Shown in pieces: positions 1-6,436 of a stretch of DNA of 64,000 bases. The DNA is taken from the NCBI GenBank assembly GCA_013298595.1, contig JAAFIG010000001.1, forward strand, positions 1 to 64,000, written 5' to 3'. The DNA is from Deinococcales bacterium. GTDB lineage: Bacteria; Deinococcota; Deinococci; Deinococcales; JAAFIG01. Positions within the stretch are counted from its first letter, which is position 1; each line of letters begins with the position of its first letter. The position numbers were made by a program, and so were the translations under genes. The notes beneath the pieces were generated by a model. It worked only from the letters and a program-made list of their open reading frames with translations. It had not been told where the DNA came from and ran no database searches.

Positions 1-1083
1 CCAAAGCGGTAAACTCGAGCCTAAATTTGCCAGTACCAATGTGTTAATGAGGCTACCAATATGGTCAAAACCAACGCTCATCCCGCTCGAGTACAGTTTT
101 TGCCAAGTTAGATTGGGGTTAATGTTTGATAATTCGCGCACCACAGCCGCTTGTGCCACAGTGCTATCTACCAGGGCACCAAGTGCGCCAATCAAAATAC
201 CTGCAATAATTAAGGCTCGTAAATCTACGGTAACGCCTGCGGCTTGTCCCATTTGCAAAATAAATACACCTTCTTCTGAACCAAGTCCGGTTAAATGGGT
301 TAAAGCCGCAAAGACATTGGCAAGCAACAACGTCAAAATAGCAGCAATCACTGTTGCCAGTAAACTCGAGTGAGCTGTCCAGTTAATACCATGAACAAAG
401 TAAACACTGGCTGCCAGAATGGCGCTCGAGCCAACAATTGCTACCAGCACAGGGTTCCAACCATTAGCAATACCTGGCACAATAGCAAGTAAAATAATGG
501 CTAAGGAAACAGCCATCGCCATTACTGCTCGGATGCCTTTGCCACGTCCAATAGCTGCTGCAACTGCAACAAACAAAATAGCCAACCATAACAATGGTGC
601 ACGGCGCACATAATCGCTGGCATATAACAATAATTCGTTTTCTGGTCCTAGGGTTGGAAAAACTTCGATGGTATCCGAAACGTTATAACGCCGCGAATCA
701 TCTTGAATGGTGACAACTTTACCTGTCACCAGTTTCACCTCGAGTAAACGCGGTTCTTGGGGATTGGTTGGTGTTTTGAGGATTCTTAAAATTCGTCCTT
801 CGATATACTCGGCGTTATCACCTGGTGATAAACGATAAATGATTGCACCATCGGCAAGGGTTTGTTTAACCACTTCGATCTTCGCCCCAAGTTTACCAAC
901 ACCTAATTCATCAACAACATTGACAACACTTTTATCCTCGAGTCGGACTTCAAAGTCTGTGCCACTACCTGGTGCCGCAGGGCGTTCGATTACACCTGGA
1001 ACGCCTGCGGGTGGTTCGTTGGTTTCTTGGGCAAAACCGATAGTTTGGCAACACAGCAGTATCAGCAAGAACCGCCAAATCAT
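1..1083 (-). CDS. YibE/F family membrane protein, 3' part cut off by the window edge
   Basis: Reverse-strand frame open from an ATG at 1083 to the window edge, about 361 codons seen. It starts with a hydrophobic signal or membrane segment (residues 1-20), followed by a soluble region to about residue 145 and then several membrane helices. Near residue 295-320 it has the motif GALGALVDSTVAQAAVV, like the conserved G-A-(I/L)-G-A-x-x-D block of the YibE/F family (PF07907). The family is of unknown molecular function; in Gram-positive bacteria members occur as a fused or paired membrane protein. The ATG overlaps the stop of the Fur-type gene by 4 bases (ATGA), so the two are probably translationally coupled and co-regulated by metal. 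The C-terminus is not in the window. Confidence 0.8.
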   Translation of the reverse strand, partial: MIWRFLLILLCCQTIGFAQETNEPPAGVPGVIERPAAPGSGTDFEVRLEDKSVVNVVDELGVGKLGAKIEVVKQTLADGAIIYRLSPGDNAEYIEGRILRILKTPTNPQEPRLLEVKLVTGKVVTIQDDSRRYNVSDTIEVFPTLGPENELLLYASDYVRRAPLLWLAILFVAVAAAIGRGKGIRAVMAMAVSLAIILLAIVPGIANGWNPVLVAIVGSSAILAASVYFVHGINWTAHSSLLATVIAAILTLLLANVFAALTHLTGLGSEEGVFILQMGQAAGVTVDLRALIIAGILIGALGALVDSTVAQAAVVRELSNINPNLTWQKLYSSGMSVGFDHIGSLINTLVLANLGSSLPLW

Positions 1084-1469
1084 GCCATACTCGTTTCGCA
1101 AACGTTACAAACACCATATAAAGTTAAATGATGCTCGAGTACCTGAAAACCATTGGCTAAGCGAGTACCACTGGGAATTTGCACTGGGCAAAAATTTAAT
1201 TCAAAGACTTTGTTGCATTTTTGGCATTGAAAATGATGATGGTGGTGATTGCGCTTAACTTCATAACGGGCTTCTTCGCCGGGCAATTCAACCTCGAGAA
1301 TATCGTTGTCGTTACGTAAACGATTGACAGCGCGATACACTGTAGCTAAGCCAAGCGAGGCGATGTTTTCTTTGGCTCGAGCGTGAATATCCGAGATACC
1401 AAGTGGTCCTTCGGCATTGCGTAAAACTGCCAGAATGGTTTCGCCTTGACGTGTATTACGACGATTCAT
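1080..1469 (-). CDS. Fur/Zur/PerR-family metal-dependent repressor
   Basis: 129 residues, the usual length of the Fur superfamily. The N-terminal winged helix includes 'LGLATVYRAVNRL' (about residues 39-51), the recognition-helix region of Fur proteins. A histidine run (75-79), His113-His114 and two CxxC pairs (Cys82/85 and Cys121/124) form the regulatory and structural metal sites; the two CxxC pairs match the structural zinc site. It is divergent from a zinc/manganese-type solute-binding protein and overlaps the YibE/F gene downstream. That context suggests Zur, but Mur or Fur cannot be excluded from sequence alone. The palindrome at 1523-1538 in the shared spacer is the likely operator. 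Confidence 0.88.
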   Translation of the reverse strand: MNRRNTRQGETILAVLRNAEGPLGISDIHARAKENIASLGLATVYRAVNRLRNDNDILEVELPGEEARYEVKRNHHHHHFQCQKCNKVFELNFCPVQIPSGTRLANGFQVLEHHLTLYGVCNVCETSMA

Positions 1470-1522
1470 ATTTTTAGTTTACCTCGAGTCAATGAAGAAC
1501 AAGTAGGACTCACTTCTCTAAT

Positions 1523-1538
1523 TGAGAATACATTATCA
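1523..1538. promoter_or_regulatory. Predicted Fur-family operator overlapping the -10 box of the metal-binding protein gene
   Basis: TGAGAAT-AC-ATTATCA is a 7-2-7 inverted repeat with one mismatch, close to the 7-1-7 Fur-type consensus. It overlaps TATCAT (1534-1539), which lies 6 bases before the ATG at 1546 and looks like a leaderless -10 box, so repressor binding would block that promoter directly. Confidence 0.6.
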
Positions 1539-1545
1539 TTAAGCA

Positions 1546-2412
1546 ATGAGATTTTATATCCCAATACTGCTTTTTCTACTTTCGAGTTTTGCCTCTGCAC
1601 AAAGCCTGCAAGTGGCTACCAGTTTTTCAATTCTCGAGGATTTAGTCAAAAATGTTGGTGGCAACAGAGTAAAAATTAAAAACTTTGTTCCCCGCAACGG
1701 CGACACCCATAGTTATCAAGCCAGTGCCCAAGATATTAAAACTCTCAATACCAGCAAATTGGTTTTTATCAACGGCTTAGGACTTGAGGCATGGTTCTCA
1801 AAGCTTCTCCAAAATGCCAATCGTAATACAACCATTATCGAACTAAGCAAAAACTTAACCAGCCGCGAACTCGCCCAGAACGAACCAGACCCACACATGT
1901 GGTGGAATCCAAACAAAACCATCCAGTACGTTAAACAAATCCAAGATGCCTTAATCAAAGCCGATAACCAAGGGAAAGACCTATACACAAGCAACGCCAA
2001 AAAATACATTCAACAACTCAAAGATTTAGACACATGGGCAAAACTTGAAATTCAAAAAATTCCAACCTCAAGCCGCAAAATCGTAACCAACCACGATGCA
2101 CTTGGTTACTTAGCAGACCATTATGGTTTCAAAGTTATTGGCACAGTCATACCCGGTGGCAGCACCGAACGCGCCCCAAGTGCCAAAGAAACTGCAAAAC
2201 TGATCGAATTGATCCGTCGTGAAAAAGTCAAAGCTATTTTTACTGAAAATACGGTCAACACCAAACTCGCTCAAACCATCGCTCGAGAAACCAATGCCAA
2301 AATCGCCCCAGCTTTATACACAGATTCCCTAGGGGTTCTTGGCTCGAGTGGCGATACCTACCTAAAAGCTTTTCGCTATAACATCAACACCATTGTCATA
2401 GCTTTACAATAA
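1546..2412 (+). CDS. Metal ABC transporter solute-binding protein (ZnuA/MntC-type, cluster A-I)
   Basis: 288 residues with a signal peptide (residues 1-19, cleavage near SFASAQ). The ligand set typical of cluster A-I proteins is visible: His55 (DTHSY), His117 (DPHMWW), His183 (TNHDALGY) and Asp260 (LYTDSLG). These bind Zn(II) or Mn(II) in the periplasm for delivery to an ABC permease. The acidic His-rich loop of typical ZnuA is absent, so the metal is uncertain. No permease or ATPase gene follows: the next gene is convergent, so the partner proteins must be elsewhere. The ATG has no Shine-Dalgarno sequence and follows TATCAT by 6 bases, suggesting a leaderless transcript under the Fur-type operator. 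Confidence 0.9.
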   Translation: MRFYIPILLFLLSSFASAQSLQVATSFSILEDLVKNVGGNRVKIKNFVPRNGDTHSYQASAQDIKTLNTSKLVFINGLGLEAWFSKLLQNANRNTTIIELSKNLTSRELAQNEPDPHMWWNPNKTIQYVKQIQDALIKADNQGKDLYTSNAKKYIQQLKDLDTWAKLEIQKIPTSSRKIVTNHDALGYLADHYGFKVIGTVIPGGSTERAPSAKETAKLIELIRREKVKAIFTENTVNTKLAQTIARETNAKIAPALYTDSLGVLGSSGDTYLKAFRYNINTIVIALQ

Positions 2413-2457
2413 TCTAATAGTTCAAAAAAATTTTAATTTACTGTTTCTGTGACGTGT

Positions 2458-2503
2458 TTGAGCTTTGTAAAGGCACACAGAGGTTTGCCTTTACAAAGCT
2501 CAA
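2458..2503. repeat. Perfect 18-bp inverted repeat
   Basis: Arms 2458-2475 and 2486-2503 are perfectly complementary (TTGAGCTTTGTAAAGGCA and its complement) with a 10-base loop. There is no U-run after it, so it is not a standard intrinsic terminator. It lies between convergent genes and may be a transcript 3'-end protector or a small palindromic repeat. Confidence 0.6.
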
Positions 2504-2557
2504 TCTAGATTTTGCTAAGAAACGTTCCGAATCCTTGAATAATCTCGAGGCAATAAA

Positions 2558-2587
2558 TAAGGGTCAAAGCAAGAACTTTGACCCTTA
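2558..2587. terminator. Hairpin between convergent genes, possible bidirectional terminator
   Basis: Arms TAAGGGTCAAAG (2558-2569) and 2576-2587 pair perfectly over 12 bp around a 6-base loop. On the reverse strand it is followed by TTATTTATTG, a modest U-rich tail that could end transcription of the gene at 2604-3374. Confidence 0.55.
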
Positions 2588-2603
2588 CCTGAAACCTCGA
2601 ACC

Positions 2604-3374
2604 TTATTTTATCAAAGCGCCGAGTAAACCAGTTAACACACTGCCTGTGCTGGTTGCACCTGCATCGCGTCTGCCATCGGCATGGGTCACTTGTGCACCT
2701 TGGGTAACAGCGCCAAGCAAGGCACCAAGCGGATTACCGCCACCAAGTAAACCACCAAGCATATCGCCGAGTCCGCCGCCTTGTTGTTGCGGCTGTTGTT
2801 GCTGACCACCTGCGAGAATTCCGCTGAGCATGCCACCTAAACCACCACCTTGCTGTTGTCCACCACCCAGTAAACCACCGAGCATACCAGCAAGACCACC
2901 AGCGCCACCGCCACCCATCAGCATACCAGCAATATTACCAAGATCTAAACCACCACCTTGTCCGCCACCACCCAGCATACCCAGTAACGGTGCAAGTGCA
3001 CCGAGCGGACCAGCAGCATTTGTACCTCGAGTATCGTGTTTAGCAAAACCATTGGTGAGCATGCCAAGAATTGGACCTAGGTCGTTGGCACTCAGTTGAT
3101 TAGTACGCCCAGAAAAAGCTTGTGTCCCATGAGCAAAAGCATCGCCGTAAGCTTTACCCGTAAAACCACCTGTGCCACCCATCGCCTGTGCAACCTGACC
3201 AAATACCTGACCTAAATCAGCATCAGGATCAGCCGAAGCTGCTGCTTGGGCAGTCTTAAATTTCTCGAGCAATTCTGAACCATGATTTGGATTAGTTGGA
3301 TCGGCACCATTAATATCGTGCTGATCATTTTGCAATTGATTAACAACCGAGCCAAGCAATTCATTTAATGTCAT
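2604..3374 (-). CDS. Gly/Leu/Gln-rich low-complexity protein of unknown function
   Basis: 256 residues. The first about 120 residues are a normal helical-looking domain beginning MTLNELLGSVVNQLQ; from about residue 120 the protein is made of degenerate blocks such as LGGMLGGLLGGGQQQ, ending in a short serine/threonine-rich tail. No signal peptide is evident. A strong ribosome site (AGGAGG, about 8 bases before the ATG) shows that it is meant to be well translated. Gly/Met/Leu repeats with poly-Gln recall self-assembling or YidB/DUF937-like proteins, but I cannot assign a family. It stands alone between two hairpins and glpD. Confidence 0.75.
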   Translation of the reverse strand: MTLNELLGSVVNQLQNDQHDINGADPTNPNHGSELLEKFKTAQAAASADPDADLGQVFGQVAQAMGGTGGFTGKAYGDAFAHGTQAFSGRTNQLSANDLGPILGMLTNGFAKHDTRGTNAAGPLGALAPLLGMLGGGGQGGGLDLGNIAGMLMGGGGAGGLAGMLGGLLGGGQQQGGGLGGMLSGILAGGQQQQPQQQGGGLGDMLGGLLGGGNPLGALLGAVTQGAQVTHADGRRDAGATSTGSVLTGLLGALIK

Positions 3375-3471
3375 ATATATTCCTCCTGTATGTGATACTT
3401 ATCAACGGTAGCATAAACCAAACGCGGATATGCAAATCTAAGGAATAGTGATGACTTTAACAATTGTTTAA

Positions 3472-5013
3472 TTACTTGAGCATATACCCTTGGCAAATTT
3501 GCTTGTACGACTCGAGTTGTGCAGTAACAACATCACTTGAGTAACCTAATTCTTCTTGTAAAATAGCTGCCACTCGAGGGGCTATTTTCAAACTTTCAGC
3601 CGCATCAAGCAGTAAGGCTCGAGTTCGTCTCGAGAGGACATCTTCGACATTACGAGCCAATTCGTGTTTGGCTGCATAACGCACTTGTGCTTCGGTGAGT
3701 GCAAATTTTGTGGACATGGCAACATCAGCGCCTTGCATGGCTTTAACGGCATTTGCATCCGAACCATAAACTTGCCAAGGTTCAGGTAACTGCTCGAGTG
3801 AATGCCCACGTAATTTTAGCGTTTCGGTACTCGAAGCAACGGCTGGTAATTGTCCAACTTCGAGCGCACGGTTAATTACATCGGCACCCATATGACGATA
3901 GGTTGTCCATTTACCGCCCGTGATGGTAATTAAACCCGAAGCTGAAATACGAATGGCATGATCTCGAGAAAGTGTTTTGGTACTCCCAGCCCCTTCAGCT
4001 TTGACCAGTGGGCGCAAACCTGCATACGCAGCGCGAACATCATCTCGAGTCGGAGCTTTGGCTAAGTACTGCCCCGCCGTATGCAAAATAAAATCAATTT
4101 CGTTATCCAATGGACGCGGCTCGAGGCTGATATTTTCTACCGAGCCATCAGTTGTGCCAAGAATCACTTTGTCGTGCCACGGAACACCAAATAAGACACG
4201 TCCATCATCGGTTTTTGGAATCATTAACGCATCGTTGCCGGGCAAGAATTCTTTATCAACAATTAAATGAGCACCTTGACTTGGCGAAACCATTTTCGCT
4301 GCCGTGCTGTCATCCATAGTTCGCACCGCATCCACAAAAACACCTGTGGCATTAATCACCACTTTGCCATGCAATTCCAAGGCTTCGCTCGTCTCGAGGT
4401 CTTTGGCAGCCACACCCGAAATTTTGCCATTGGTTTTGAGTAAACCAGTGACAGGTGCATAGTTGAGTGCCACACCACCTAAATCAAGCAAAGTACGCAC
4501 CAGTGTCACAGCCAATCTCGAGTCGTCAAATTGGGCATCGTGATAGAGCACACCACCAACCAAACCATCTTCTTTGACCGTTGCCAATTTGGTTTTAACT
4601 TCCGATTTGGACAAGATTTTCGAGGTGGCTAAATTCAATTTACCAGCTAGCACATCGTAAACTTTCATACCAATACCATAAAACGGCACTCCCCACCACG
4701 AATAACTCGGAATCACAAAACCAAGGGTTCGCACCAAATGTGGCGCGTTTTGCCGCATCAAACCACGTTCATGCAAAGCATGTTGCACCAAAGAAATATT
4801 GCCCTGCGCCAAGTACCGCACACCACCATGCACCAATTTCGTGGCTCGAGAAGAAGTCCCTTTGGCAAAATCGTAAGACTCGAGCAACAAGGTTTTATAC
4901 CCGCGTTGAGCAGCATCCACAGCCGCCCCTAAACCCGTGGCACCACCACCAATCACGATCACATCCCACGTTTGGGTCTGCCGAATTTTTTGCAATAACT
5001 CGGCGCGATTCAT
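3472..5013 (-). CDS. glpD: Aerobic glycerol-3-phosphate dehydrogenase
   Basis: 513 residues, normal for GlpD. It oxidises sn-glycerol 3-phosphate to dihydroxyacetone phosphate and passes electrons to quinone at the membrane. The FAD-binding dinucleotide fold is visible at residues 17-45 (VIVIGGGATGLGAAVDA), followed by GTSSRATKLVHGGVRYL, a GlpD hallmark that contacts FAD and substrate, and by ITGGKWTTYRHMGADV near residue 365. A GAGGT ribosome site precedes the ATG. It is divergent from a SorC-family regulator with a tandem operator in the spacer, which suggests regulation by glycerol 3-phosphate or a related sugar phosphate. No glpK or glpF lies nearby. Confidence 0.95.
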   Translation of the reverse strand: MNRAELLQKIRQTQTWDVIVIGGGATGLGAAVDAAQRGYKTLLLESYDFAKGTSSRATKLVHGGVRYLAQGNISLVQHALHERGLMRQNAPHLVRTLGFVIPSYSWWGVPFYGIGMKVYDVLAGKLNLATSKILSKSEVKTKLATVKEDGLVGGVLYHDAQFDDSRLAVTLVRTLLDLGGVALNYAPVTGLLKTNGKISGVAAKDLETSEALELHGKVVINATGVFVDAVRTMDDSTAAKMVSPSQGAHLIVDKEFLPGNDALMIPKTDDGRVLFGVPWHDKVILGTTDGSVENISLEPRPLDNEIDFILHTAGQYLAKAPTRDDVRAAYAGLRPLVKAEGAGSTKTLSRDHAIRISASGLITITGGKWTTYRHMGADVINRALEVGQLPAVASSTETLKLRGHSLEQLPEPWQVYGSDANAVKAMQGADVAMSTKFALTEAQVRYAAKHELARNVEDVLSRRTRALLLDAAESLKIAPRVAAILQEELGYSSDVVTAQLESYKQICQGYMLK

Positions 5014-5038
5014 GCGGATACCTCGAGCAAAACAGCAC

Positions 5039-5073
5039 TGAACAAATGTTTAAGGATAGTGAACATATGTGCA
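5039..5073. promoter_or_regulatory. Tandem operator for the SorC-type regulator
   Basis: Two copies of a 14-base imperfect palindrome, TGAACAAATGTTTA (5039-5052) and TGAACATATGTGCA (5060-5073), start 21 bases apart, that is two helical turns. They lie in the spacer between glpD and the divergent regulator. SorC/DeoR-type regulators are tetramers that bind such paired half-sites. Confidence 0.6.
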
Positions 5074-5157
5074 GTTTACTATAAAAACGCAAAAACAAGC
5101 AACAGGTGACAAGCCCCCAAGCCAAGCCGTAAACTCGAGCCATGAACGGTGCAAGAG

Positions 5158-6105
5158 ATGGATAACCAAGAACACATCCTCGCCTTACGAGTCGCAAAAC
5201 TCTACTACTACCAAGGACTGACCACCGAAGATATCGCCCAAGAACTCGGCTTATCCCGACCAAAAATTTCTAGACTACTGAGCTTTGCCAAAAACCAAGG
5301 TATTGTCCAAATTCGCGTCATAGACCCACTCGAGGACAACCGCAGCCTATCCAAAGCCATCAAAGACAAATACCACCTCAAAGCCGTCCACACCGTACCC
5401 GTACCCGACATCGCCAGCGAAGCCGAAGCCCTCGAGCGAGTCGCCACCTTTGTCGGCGCTCACCTCAACACCTTAGTCCAATCCAACACTGTACTCGGCT
5501 TAGCATGGGGTACCACCCTCGCCGCCATCTCCAGACACCTACTACCCAAACCCACACCCAACCTCGAGATTGTGCAACTCAATGGCAGCGGTAACACAGG
5601 CAGCATGAGCGACCGCTACATCACCGATGTGATCCAACAATTCGGACATAACTTTGAAGCTCGAGTGCACCTTTTTCCCGTACCCGCTTTTTTTGATTAC
5701 GCCGAAACCAAACAAGCCCTCTGGAAAGAACGCAGCGTCAAACGCATCGTCGAACTCCAAAAACGCGCCTCGGTACTGCTATACAGCATCGGCGCAATCC
5801 ATGCCAGCGTACCCAGTTACGTCTACGAAGCTGGCTACCTCGACCACAAAGACCGCAAACAACTCGAGAAACAAAAAGTTGTCGGCGACATCGCTACCGT
5901 CTTTTTTCAAGAAGACGGTAGCTTCAACGACATCCCACTCAACGCTCGAGCCAGCGGACCCGACCTCAACGTTATACGCAACGCCGACCACGCCGTCTGC
6001 GTTATCGCAGGACGCAGCAAAATTCGAGCACTCGAGGGAGCGCTCAATGGCGGGCTACTGAATGAATTAATTATTGACGAACCAAGCGCTCGATTGCTGA
6101 TTTAA
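5158..6105 (+). CDS. SorC/DeoR-family sugar-phosphate-responsive transcriptional regulator
   Basis: 315 residues from the ATG at 5158; a GTG at 5149 is an alternative. The N-terminal helix-turn-helix spans residues 21-42 (LTTEDIAQELGLSRPKISRLL). The rest is the SorC sugar-binding domain (PF04198), with VLGLAWGTTLAAI, QLNGSGNT and SIGAIHAS, and the final NGGLLNELIIDEPSARLLI typical of the family. These proteins are tetrameric repressors or activators that sense a phosphorylated sugar. The divergent glpD and the paired operator at 5039-5073 make it the likely glpD regulator. It is not the GlpR type, so the glycerol link is inferred from context only. Confidence 0.9.
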   Translation: MDNQEHILALRVAKLYYYQGLTTEDIAQELGLSRPKISRLLSFAKNQGIVQIRVIDPLEDNRSLSKAIKDKYHLKAVHTVPVPDIASEAEALERVATFVGAHLNTLVQSNTVLGLAWGTTLAAISRHLLPKPTPNLEIVQLNGSGNTGSMSDRYITDVIQQFGHNFEARVHLFPVPAFFDYAETKQALWKERSVKRIVELQKRASVLLYSIGAIHASVPSYVYEAGYLDHKDRKQLEKQKVVGDIATVFFQEDGSFNDIPLNARASGPDLNVIRNADHAVCVIAGRSKIRALEGALNGGLLNELIIDEPSARLLI

Positions 6106-6147
6106 GCTGGTCTCGAGACCAAAAGTTGGTAAAATTTCTCAGCATAA

Positions 6148-6191
6148 ATCCAGATTATGTCGTCCTAGAGAGCGAACACAAGGTTCGCCCC
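6148..6191. repeat. Intergenic palindromic repeat, copy 1
   Basis: This 44-base segment matches the reverse complement of 26196-26239 at about 40 of 44 positions. The centre is the inverted repeat GCGAAC-ACAAG-GTTCGC. Weaker similarity appears to continue about 40 bases further. It gives rise to a spurious open frame at 6126-6353 that resembles the spurious frame at the other copy. Confidence 0.75.
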
Positions 6192-6247
6192 ACAGCCATC
6201 AACGCAAGAGCAAAACCTTTCAGTACGCACAGAATCGCAGTCAGTCA

Positions 6248-6308
6248 GCCCTCTCCCGCGCTTTTTGGCGGGATGAGGGTAACGAGCCTAGGCGAGTTGG
6301 GAGAGGGC
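6248..6308. repeat. Inverted repeat in spacer
   Basis: GCCCTCTCCC (6248-6257) is complementary to 6299-6308, enclosing a 41-base segment with a smaller imperfect stem (CCCGC/GCGGG). It resembles the purine-rich dyad repeats (GGGAGAGGGC) dispersed in many bacterial genomes. The spacer 6106-6436 holds only this and the two neighbouring repeats; I see no gene in it. Confidence 0.55.
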
Positions 6309-6349
6309 ATGTACCACGTTTTGGATAATTTAATTCTCGAGATATGTTT

Positions 6350-6377
6350 GTAGGGGCGAGGCATGCCTCGCCCCTAC
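6350..6377. repeat. Perfect 28-bp palindrome, GGCATGCC element
   Basis: GTAGGGGCGAGGCA is followed directly by its reverse complement (6364-6377), a perfect palindrome centred on GGCATGCC. Degenerate relatives occur at 16306, 44719 and 52232. The outer GTAGGGGCGA is shared with the repeat at 26193, so these elements may be related. Confidence 0.75.
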
Positions 6378-6436
6378 GGTTGCGTTCCAGATAATGTTTT
6401 TACGGACTATTCTAAAGTTCACTAATTTCTCAAGGA

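Noticed and set aside
41-613. Forward-strand frames over the first 600 bases
   Set aside because: They are shadows of the reverse-strand YibE/F gene, which continues past the window edge and has a clear membrane-protein sequence.
2830-3099. Proline-rich forward frame (PPPPP blocks)
   Set aside because: It is the complement of the Gly/Gln repeats in the reverse-strand gene, which has a strong ribosome site.
6126-6353. Open frame of 75 codons between the SorC gene and the M16 gene
   Set aside because: It starts at a TTG without ribosome site and runs through three repeat elements; its similarity to a reverse-strand frame at 26094-26411 comes from the shared palindromic repeat, not from a protein.
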